NCBI GenBank assembly: GCA_003511885.1
Contig: DOIX01000303.1
Location: forward strand, 1-5,323
DNA length: 5,323 bases
Source: Cyanobacteria bacterium UBA11153
GTDB taxonomy: Bacteria > Cyanobacteriota > Cyanobacteriia > Cyanobacteriales > Coleofasciculaceae
Direction: 5' to 3'
The notes beneath the pieces are model-generated. The model had not been told where the DNA came from. It was given only the letters and a program-made list of their open reading frames with translations, and did not search any database. Below, piece by piece: positions 1-4,992 of the stretch. The translations under genes and the position numbers were made by a program. The stretch's first letter is position 1; each line of letters begins with the position of its first letter.

Positions 1-124
1 GGAGTCTGATGGGGGCGATCGCAGTTGATATCATTAACACCCATACTACCCAGTCTTGACGGTGTTTTGGCTGTGGTTGGGATGGGAAATGATGATTGGG
101 TAGATTTGTTTTTTGATTTTTCAT
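1..124 (-). CDS. Possible N-terminus of a membrane protein, truncated by the left window edge
   Basis: On the minus strand an ATG at 124-122 opens 41 codons with no stop before the window edge. The only in-frame stop upstream is at 148-146, and this is the only ATG. The product begins with a hydrophilic basic stretch (MKNQKTNLPNHHF, then Pro/Gln-rich) and passes through RQDW into a hydrophobic run (WVVWVLMISTAIAP). This looks like a short cytoplasmic tail followed by a first membrane helix. The HIP1 octamer at 15-22 is read in its usual Ala-Ile-Ala phase. No good Shine-Dalgarno lies before the ATG; the preceding bases are C-rich. The gene would be divergent from the one starting at 354, sharing a leader of about 230 bases. 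The family cannot be named from 41 residues. An open frame of this length can occur by chance, so this is a tentative call. Confidence 0.42.
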   Translation of the reverse strand, partial: MKNQKTNLPNHHFPSQPQPKHRQDWVVWVLMISTAIAPIRL

Positions 125-353
125 CGGGGGGTTTTGGGAGTCCGGTTACGATATGCTTTGTCCAGAGCAAGTGTCTTCTCTTGGGATGGTTGAGTGTAAA
201 GAAGACTGCAACTACTTGATACAACTCGGACAATTCCCAATCCGGATGCCTTGATTTCTGACGGTGGCTGGGAAACAAACCGCTTTTTTCTGCCCCCGAT
301 CTTTTTACGATGAAGTAGTATAAAGTCTTTTGCTTACTGCCGATGAGGTTTTT

Positions 354-1352
354 ATGAGCAATTCTGCCCTCAGTAATGTTTTACTCCCGGCTGTATTTGT
401 GGCTGGTGCTGTATTTTCTGTTTTGACTGTGCCCTTGGCTTTAATCAAATCTGAACCAGTTATTCTGGAAGTACCTTCAGTTGGGGGTCTCGATATCCCA
501 CCTGTGGAAATTCCTCCTATATTTGATGGCGAACATAAGGACATCGCGATTCCCTATATCGGATTTGCGATTGTGATTAGTGTGGGAGGTGGTATGGCTG
601 CTGTTGAGGTTTATCGTCGATGGTATCAATGGCAGGAATCAGCTCTTGCGGAAAAAGAACAAGATTCTTCAAATCAAAAACCACAGGAGTTGAGTTCAGA
701 AATACCCCCAGAAGGACTGGAATTACCAGAATATCGCCCGGAAGTTTCTGCGATCGCTCTTTCTTCTCTTGACGATCCTTTTCACAGTCAATCTATCCCT
801 CCTGAACATAACATTCTTGAATCGGTAGAGATGAAGATGGCAGGGGATGAATTATGGCTAAATCCGGAAATGACTATCCCAGATGGGGTGACATTAACTT
901 CTGTTTCATCTCCAGATGAGTTGCCATCATCGATAGATTTGGTGACTGACGATCGCAATTTGGTTGAGCTTGATTCAGATGGCGGGATCGTTGATGCTTC
1001 CTTGACTCATCTTAATGGTGGCAAACTGTACTCAGAGCAAGAATCTCAACCTGATACTGTTGTGCGCGAACTGCTTTGCAGCAGCGCAAGCTATCGCACT
1101 GCTAACATTAAAATCCTTACATCCCGCTCTGAGTACCAAACCTGTCGGCTTGAGTTGCCCCATTTAAAACAACGTCTCTTGACAATTCAAGTTGATGATG
1201 AGTACTACAGCTTTTTGAGAATGGAATCAACTCACCAGGGGATTCTCGAAATCCTGGCAAGGTTAAAGGATCGATTTCCCCATACTCTGGTGACTAAGAC
1301 TGAAAAAGCATTCGTCATTTGGGCTAAGGTTAACCATCCCCACCAAGCTTGA
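354..1352 (+). CDS. Uncharacterised cyanobacterial two-helix membrane protein with an acidic linker and a basic C-terminal domain
   Basis: This 332-residue protein belongs to no named family that I recognise. The ATG at 354 is preferred because GAGG at 345-348 sits 5 bases upstream; a TTG at 330 would add eight residues but lacks a comparable site. Helix 1 spans about residues 9-31. A Pro-rich acidic loop follows (about 33-64, containing LDIPPVEIPPIFDGE). Helix 2 spans about 65-87 and ends in RRW. The positive-inside rule puts the loop outside and the long C-terminal part in the cytoplasm. Residues 95-235 are Ser/Pro/Glu/Asp-rich and look disordered. Residues 236-328 look like a compact mixed alpha/beta domain (RTANIKILTSRSEYQTCRL, then DDEYYSFLRM, ending FVIWAKVN). 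A HIP1 site encodes residues 134-136. A TATAAA at 319-324 could be a -10 box, but no -35 is evident. It stands alone, 206 bases before the next gene. The coding call is firm; the function is unknown. Confidence 0.88.
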   Translation: MSNSALSNVLLPAVFVAGAVFSVLTVPLALIKSEPVILEVPSVGGLDIPPVEIPPIFDGEHKDIAIPYIGFAIVISVGGGMAAVEVYRRWYQWQESALAEKEQDSSNQKPQELSSEIPPEGLELPEYRPEVSAIALSSLDDPFHSQSIPPEHNILESVEMKMAGDELWLNPEMTIPDGVTLTSVSSPDELPSSIDLVTDDRNLVELDSDGGIVDASLTHLNGGKLYSEQESQPDTVVRELLCSSASYRTANIKILTSRSEYQTCRLELPHLKQRLLTIQVDDEYYSFLRMESTHQGILEILARLKDRFPHTLVTKTEKAFVIWAKVNHPHQA

Positions 1353-1444
1353 CTTTGAACTGTCTCTTCGGCAAAACCAGGGTGATTTCCCAATCCTCCC
1401 ATCATTTTCCTCAAATTACCTGAAAAGCAACTTCCTCCGATCCG

Positions 1445-1509
1445 CTGTTGCATCTTCACAAAAGACCATGCTATGATTAGCTATACTGTTATAACAGCAC
1501 CCTGCTGTT
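1445..1509 (+). promoter_or_regulatory. Candidate promoter and CTGTT-type operator cluster upstream of the RHH gene
   Basis: A perfect 12-base palindrome, CTGTTATAACAG, lies at 1486-1497. Its AACAG arm pairs again with a CTGTT at 1505-1509 (AACAGC, five bases, GCTGTT; 1493-1509), and another CTGTT lies at 1445-1449. This gives four copies of the half-site in 65 bases. TATGAT at 1472-1477 matches five of six -10 positions, with a weak TTGCAT at 1448-1453 at 18-base spacing. The palindrome would then overlap the transcription start, a classic repressor position. RHH proteins commonly bind short palindromes in their own promoters, so autoregulation by the downstream product is a reasonable inference, but it is untested. 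Confidence 0.4.
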
Positions 1510-1522
1510 TCTAACGTATCTG

Positions 1523-1556
1523 GTTACTTAATTAATTGCACATACCCAGAAGTAAC
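1523..1556 (+). promoter_or_regulatory. Inverted repeat in the leader covering the RHH gene's ribosome binding site
   Basis: GTTACTT (1523-1529) and AAGTAAC (1550-1556) are perfect 7-base complements separated by 20 bases. The right arm overlaps the only Shine-Dalgarno-like sequence, AGAAG at 1548-1552, and ends two bases before the ATG at 1559. If the hairpin forms in the mRNA it would hide the ribosome binding site and lower translation. Only the complementarity is visible; the loop is long and A/T-rich, so stability is modest. Confidence 0.3.
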
Positions 1557-1558
1557 AA

Positions 1559-1774
1559 ATGCTAGAAAGAGACGACTATCTTAGGTTTCGATTGCCTGAA
1601 GCCCTCAAGGAAAGATTTAAACTCTATTGCTACCTCAAGGGTATCACTATGTCTGATACTGTCAGGGAGATGATTGAAGAGATTCTCAAAAATGAAGACT
1701 TAGAAAAACTATTACAGGAGAAACTATTGCAGGAAAAACAACGAGAGAATAGCCGAGATGAAGCCGATTCTTAA
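1559..1774 (+). CDS. Small ribbon-helix-helix (Arc/CopG-like) DNA-binding protein
   Basis: The 71-residue product has the layout of a ribbon-helix-helix regulator. A short beta-strand (about residues 6-12, DYLRFRLP) is followed by helix A (about 14-27, ALKERFKLYCYLKG) and helix B (about 31-44, MSDTVREMIEEIL). The strand residues would enter the major groove of DNA in a dimer, and the S-D-x-V-R-E-x-I pattern of helix B is typical of the fold. The tail from about residue 46 is a charged Lys/Glu helix with a duplicated KLLQE unit. Translation probably starts at the ATG, with AGAAG six bases upstream. No toxin or partition gene lies next to it, so an antitoxin role is not supported here; an orphan or autoregulated repressor fits better. 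The palindrome at 1486-1497 is a natural candidate operator. The target genes are unknown. Confidence 0.8.
   Translation: MLERDDYLRFRLPEALKERFKLYCYLKGITMSDTVREMIEEILKNEDLEKLLQEKLLQEKQRENSRDEADS
1706..1735 (+). repeat. Imperfect tandem duplication of 15 bases in the RHH tail
   Basis: Two adjacent 15-base units (1706-1720 and 1721-1735) differ only at two third-codon positions and encode KLLQE twice. The reading frame and the helical heptad-like character are kept, so this looks like a recent in-frame slippage duplication that lengthens the C-terminal helix. Confidence 0.75.
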
Positions 1775-1800
1775 GTGGGAAATAGTTGAATCGACATACA

Positions 1801-1964
1801 GCAGCGGCGTGACACCACTAAAATGGTGCAGTAGAAACTAGGCTCCTAGTGCAGGTGGGCAGAAATAACCCATCAGTTATGAGATCTCGATCTCTTGAGC
1901 AGGGGAGAAAAAACCACCATCAAGCCTCTGAAAATGGTGAGAAACTTCTGCCACGCTGCACTAG
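1801..1964 (+). ncRNA. Structured RNA candidate, HEARO/omega-RNA-like, without an adjacent IscB gene
   Basis: The gap between the RHH and DUF58 genes has no plausible reading frame but dense base-pairing potential. A 9-base helix (1846-1854 with 1956-1964) and a 7-base helix (1858-1864 with 1946-1952), separated by a 3x3 internal loop, enclose a branched core. The core hairpins are ATAAC/GTTAT (1865-1869/1876-1880), GAGAT-CTCG-ATCTC (1881-1894) and CACCAT/ATGGTG (1915-1920/1934-1939). A 5' hairpin, CACCA/TGGTG, lies at 1813-1828, and ACTAG/CTAGT (1837-1841/1846-1850) can form as an alternative. The core order (CAGTT, ATGAGATCT, GAGCAGGGGAGAA, CCACC) resembles what I recall of IscB omega-RNA scaffolds, the HEARO family. 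The first hairpin directly follows GTGA (1809-1812), and HEARO elements are reported to insert after ATGA or GTGA. No HNH or IscB frame follows, so it would be an orphan copy. The RNA-like structure is well supported; the family name is inference. A riboswitch for the DUF58 gene is the main alternative. Confidence 0.45.
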
Positions 1965-2019
1965 TATAGTAAGACTTTATCCCTAATCTGCGGGGCTACA
2001 GACAGAGTAGATTGAAAAA

Positions 2020-3180
2020 ATGGAACGAATTTATCGAATCGCAGATTGGCTAGAAACTCATTGGGTAACACCTGCGTACTCAGGTTGGCTATTAGGAGGT
2101 ATTGCGATCTGCTTTTTTGGTGCGGCGACTAATACCATGGCAGGTTGGCTTTATGTTATCAGTGGTATCATATTTGCTCTGCTGGGATTAGGAGCTTTTT
2201 TGCCAGCGAGATCCCTCCGCCATCTCTCCATCCACCGTCGCCCTATTGCTCCGGTAACTGTAGGCGATAAATTGACAGTTGAAATAGATATCGAAAATCC
2301 CACACCCAAGGCCAAAACTCTTCTCCAAATTCAGGATGTTTTGCAGTCACAATTGGGAAAACCAATCCAAACCACAGTAGAAACTATTGAACCTCACAGT
2401 TTCTATCACTGGGTTTATTTCCATAACACCCAAAAACGGGGAGTATATCGTTGGTATGAAGTCCAAATGAGAACCGGAACTCCTTTAGGATTATTTTGGT
2501 GTCGGCGGAGTCGGCAATCTCCGGCTACAGCCATTGTTTATCCTACAGTATTACCTCTAAATTGTTGCCCATTGGTAGATGAAATGGGTAGAGAAGATAG
2601 CCCGCAAATTTATAGCAATCGCCGTTCTAATTCAGCGACAGAAGATCTAACTAGATCCTTACGCAATTATCGAGTTGGTGACCCCATCCGTTTGATCCAT
2701 TGGCGGACTAGCGCACGTTATGGAGAATTGCTAGTGCGAGAATTGGAAGTATTTACTGGTTCTCAAGATATTATTATTGCTCTAGATAGTAGTAATCATT
2801 GGCATTGGGAAAATTTTGAACTGGCGGTAATTGCAGCAGCATCAATGTATTTCTATGCAGGTTCTCGGAAATTAGGAGTGAAGTTGTGGACAGGAAAAAC
2901 AGGTTTATTGCATGGGGAACGAGTTGTTTTAGAAGCTCTGGCGGCGACGAATGCAGCAGAAGATAATGATGGTGGAAAACCACCCTATTTACCATTAATT
3001 TGGCTAACTGAAAATCCTGTGAGTGTCCATACTTTACCTCCCGGTAGTCGCTGGGTATTGTGGTTATCTAATCCTGGGGAAAGTATCGGGAATACAGTGG
3101 CGCAAGATCGTGGGGGTATTATTATAGATTCTACTGAACCTTTGCAACGGCAATTACAGTTGCCGCTAATCAATAAATAA
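2020..3180 (+). CDS. DUF58 domain membrane protein
   Basis: This 386-residue protein is a DUF58 family member. Two membrane helices (about residues 21-39 and 41-61) form a hairpin near the N-terminus. An Ig-like beta region follows (about 65-175, with VGDKLTVEIDIENPTPK and TQKRGVYRWYEVQ). The DUF58 signature at about 214-241 reads LRNYRVGDPIRLIHWRTSAR, followed by a conserved LLVRELE. After it comes a vWA-like strand, DIIIALDSSN (250-259), which keeps only part of a metal-site pattern at D256. Length and domain order are normal for the family. DUF58 proteins usually sit beside MoxR AAA+ ATPases and are linked to envelope or complex-assembly functions; the exact biochemistry is not established. 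No MoxR gene is in this window. The ATG at 2020 has no strong Shine-Dalgarno, only a distant GAG at 2005-2007. It is probably co-transcribed with the next gene, 20 bases downstream. Confidence 0.93.
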   Translation: MERIYRIADWLETHWVTPAYSGWLLGGIAICFFGAATNTMAGWLYVISGIIFALLGLGAFLPARSLRHLSIHRRPIAPVTVGDKLTVEIDIENPTPKAKTLLQIQDVLQSQLGKPIQTTVETIEPHSFYHWVYFHNTQKRGVYRWYEVQMRTGTPLGLFWCRRSRQSPATAIVYPTVLPLNCCPLVDEMGREDSPQIYSNRRSNSATEDLTRSLRNYRVGDPIRLIHWRTSARYGELLVRELEVFTGSQDIIIALDSSNHWHWENFELAVIAAASMYFYAGSRKLGVKLWTGKTGLLHGERVVLEALAATNAAEDNDGGKPPYLPLIWLTENPVSVHTLPPGSRWVLWLSNPGESIGNTVAQDRGGIIIDSTEPLQRQLQLPLINK

Positions 3181-3200
3181 TCTTTATTTCTCTGCTAATT

Positions 3201-4346
3201 GTGAAAACTGACAGCATCTTCTACAACTTATTTCAAGCATTCCCCAGGATTTTCTTTGAACTAATTGAAAGTCCCCCAGAAACCGCCGACTTCTATGAGT
3301 TCACTTCCAGGGAAATAAAACAAACATCCTTCCGTCTTGATGGTTTATTTTTACCCACCACCAACAACCCAGAAGCACCATTATATGTAGTAGAAGTACA
3401 GTTCCAACCAGATGAAACTTTATACTATCGTTTATTTGGGGAACTATTCCTATTTTTGCGACAATATCAGCCACCTCATCCCTGGGAAGTGGTGGTAATC
3501 TATCCAAGTCGCACCGTGGAAAGACAGGAAACTCCTAAATTAGACCAACTTCTCAGCCAATCTTGGGTGAAACGGATTTACCTTGATGAATTGGGAGAAG
3601 CTTCGGCAAGTTCACTGGGGGTAGGAGTTGTTAAACTGGTGATAGAATCAGAAAAAACAGCACCCCAATTAGCAAGACGCTTAATTGAGTCAGCCAACCT
3701 CGAGCTAACAGATGAAAGGATCAGACGTGACCTAATCGATTTAATCGAGACAATAATCATTTACAAACTGCCACAAAAGAGCCGTCAGGAGATTGAAGCT
3801 ATGTTAGGTTTACTTGAACTAAAGCAAACGAAAGTTTATCAGGAAGCGAAGGAAGAAGGTAAAGCAGAAGGTAAAGCAGAAGGTAAAGCAGAAGGTAAAG
3901 CAGAAGGAAAGTTAGAATCTATACCACGATTGATTGAGTTGGGGTTGAGAGAGGAAGCACTTGCAGAAGCCTTAGATTTACCGCTGAAAGTTGTGCAAAG
4001 AACAGCCGAGTTGTTTCACCAACAGAATCTGACAGCTTTTAGCCAATTATTAAATAATCAGTCATCCTTATTTTCGGCTGGAGATTTAGCTGACTTAGCT
4101 GAGTTAATTAAAGGATTACCAGATAATATAGGAGATTTGTCGAGCGCGATCGCTCTTTGGTTTAAACAACCTGGACATACTGCACAGTTTAATGCTCTCA
4201 AGCAGGCGCGTCAAACTGTGAGCAGCGGTACAGTTGACCAGGAATTAGAGATTAATACCGATGAGGTCAATACTCCTGAGTTTAAGATTAATAAACAAAT
4301 GTTGCTAGCAACTATTGAAATTGAGATGAAAAAGTCAGATTGTTGA
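3201..4346 (+). CDS. DUF2887/Rpn-like PD-(D/E)XK nuclease family protein with a C-terminal extension
   Basis: The N-terminus (MKTDSIFYNLFQAFPRIFFELI) and the region to about residue 130 match the cyanobacterial DUF2887 group of Rpn-like (recombination-promoting nuclease, often labelled putative transposase) proteins. Likely PD-(D/E)XK residues are E20 (FFELI), D47 (FRLDGLF) and the E65-V-Q67 pair (VVEVQFQ), so the active site appears intact. Residues 140-210 are helical. Four GKAE repeats (220-235) form a charged linker, then comes a helical segment typical of the family (240-272, LIELGLREEALAEALDLPL). A tail of about 110 residues follows, containing SLFSAGDLADLAELIKGLPD and a SAIALW motif, with a HIP1 site encoding A316-A318. 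This makes it longer than the usual core. The start is GTG at 3201 with no clear Shine-Dalgarno; no ATG suits better. Translation may be coupled to the DUF58 gene 20 bases upstream. Family assignment is strong; the cellular role is unknown. Confidence 0.9.
   Translation: MKTDSIFYNLFQAFPRIFFELIESPPETADFYEFTSREIKQTSFRLDGLFLPTTNNPEAPLYVVEVQFQPDETLYYRLFGELFLFLRQYQPPHPWEVVVIYPSRTVERQETPKLDQLLSQSWVKRIYLDELGEASASSLGVGVVKLVIESEKTAPQLARRLIESANLELTDERIRRDLIDLIETIIIYKLPQKSRQEIEAMLGLLELKQTKVYQEAKEEGKAEGKAEGKAEGKAEGKLESIPRLIELGLREEALAEALDLPLKVVQRTAELFHQQNLTAFSQLLNNQSSLFSAGDLADLAELIKGLPDNIGDLSSAIALWFKQPGHTAQFNALKQARQTVSSGTVDQELEINTDEVNTPEFKINKQMLLATIEIEMKKSDC
3858..3905 (+). repeat. Four perfect 12-base tandem repeats encoding GKAE
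   Basis: The unit GGTAAAGCAGAA occurs four times without a mismatch (3858-3869, 3870-3881, 3882-3893, 3894-3905). A diverged fifth copy follows, GGAAAGTTAGAA at 3906-3917. Because the unit is a multiple of three, gain or loss of copies keeps the frame and only changes the length of a charged helical linker. The perfect identity points to recent slippage. Lys/Glu/Gly repeats at this point are a common feature of Rpn-like proteins. Confidence 0.95.
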
Positions 4347-4372
4347 CTAGAGTTATGGCTGGAAATCTTGCT

Positions 4373-4427
4373 CCCCTCTCCGCACTTCGTGCCGCTGCGC
4401 TAACGCAGGAGAGGGGTTGGGGGAGAG
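4373..4427. repeat. Dispersed palindromic repeat between convergent genes, possible weak terminator
   Basis: CCCCTCTCC (4373-4381) pairs perfectly with GGAGAGGGG (4408-4416). Inside this stem two small hairpins form: GCAC-TTC-GTGC (4382-4392) and CTGCG-CTAA-CGCAG (4395-4408, sharing one G with the outer stem). The result is a cloverleaf-like three-way junction. A second purine tract, GGGGGAGAGG (4419-4428), could compete for the left arm. I recall near-identical CCCCTCTCC...GGAGAGGGG elements scattered between genes of many filamentous cyanobacteria, so this is probably one copy of such a family. It lies between the 3' ends of the Rpn-like gene and the PEP-CTERM gene, where a bidirectional terminator would be useful. 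Neither strand has a T-run after the stem, so intrinsic termination is uncertain. Confidence 0.7.
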
Positions 4428-4428
4428 G

Positions 4429-4992
4429 TTAAACCTTACCCTTCTTCAACTTAGAAACTACACCCACAGCACCCACAGCCAATAAACCTAACACCGAAGC
4501 AGGTTCAGGAACAGGGGTAGTATTTTTAGCTGTAAGCTGCCAATTCTGTGGGTTGTAGGGTTCAGTGGTGTTACCGTAGGAAGAACTACTATCGTACAAA
4601 GGAAAGCCAAAAATAGCTCCACTACCTTCAAACGCAAAGCCTTCAAAGCAATTTGAGTCGGTGCAAGCAATGATATCCATCAGATTACCGCTGAAACTAA
4701 CGGTTGCAGTCTGACCAAAATTTCCAGTAGAAAACCCAATAGCAGACTGAACAAAAGGTAAATCTGGACCAGCTACACCGTTAAAAGTAGGCATATTAAT
4801 TGCGGAAACGAATACCGTATCCCCATCTGCCTGAAGATCCCCATCCAACATACCACTGAGGATACTGCCATTTTGGAGAGTATAGGAGAAGTTAAAACTA
4901 GCAGCTTCAGCAGGATTAATATTGAAAATACCCATGCTTAAGGCAGTACCAGCAGCAGTAGCAACAGCGATTTTGGTGAGTAGAGTTTTCAT
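4429..4992 (-). CDS. Secreted PEP-CTERM sorting domain protein
   Basis: This 187-residue protein has a signal peptide (about residues 1-30: K2 and K7, a hydrophobic stretch, then PAEA with likely cleavage before ASF). Residues 31-155 look like a beta-rich exported domain high in Gly, Ser, Asn and Phe. A Cys pair at C110 and C115 (CTDSNC) could form a disulfide. The C-terminus carries a canonical PEP-CTERM signal: VPEPAS (161-166), a hydrophobic helix (about 167-180) and a basic end (KLKKGK). In this system an exosortase is thought to recognise the signal, and many such proteins are surface or extracellular-matrix components. No exosortase gene is in the window. The start is well placed, with AAGGAA (5001-5006 on the complementary strand) 8 bases upstream of the ATG. 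It is transcribed alone and convergently with the Rpn-like gene. The central domain is not assigned to a family. Confidence 0.94.
   Translation of the reverse strand: MKTLLTKIAVATAAGTALSMGIFNINPAEAASFNFSYTLQNGSILSGMLDGDLQADGDTVFVSAINMPTFNGVAGPDLPFVQSAIGFSTGNFGQTATVSFSGNLMDIIACTDSNCFEGFAFEGSGAIFGFPLYDSSSSYGNTTEPYNPQNWQLTAKNTTPVPEPASVLGLLAVGAVGVVSKLKKGKV

Noticed and set aside
3..59. Plus frame that could be the end of a gene entering from the left
   Set aside because: Only 18 codons are visible. It is in register opposite the minus frame, so HIP1 reads well in both; there is not enough to support it.
25..219. Plus-strand 64-codon frame starting with TTG
   Set aside because: It overlaps the more gene-like minus frame, has no ribosome binding site and an unnatural composition (Gly, Phe and Trp runs from T/G-rich DNA).
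305..544. Minus-strand frame of 79 codons
   Set aside because: It is antisense to the start of the two-helix protein, with a low-complexity Ser/Thr/Gly composition; a shadow.
1232..1459. Minus-strand frame of 75 codons
   Set aside because: Half of it is antisense to the well-supported 354-1352 gene, and it has no family resemblance.
1801..1964. tRNA, tmRNA, 6S RNA or RNase P RNA
   Set aside because: No CCA-ended acceptor/T-arm pattern, no RNase P core motif and no 6S-type open central bubble could be recognised.
3858..3905. CRISPR-like repeat array
   Set aside because: The units are 12 bases, directly adjacent without spacers, and in frame inside a gene.
3201..4346. Intact transposon around the Rpn-like gene
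   Set aside because: No flanking terminal inverted repeats or target duplications were found, and the gene lies only 20 bases after the DUF58 stop.
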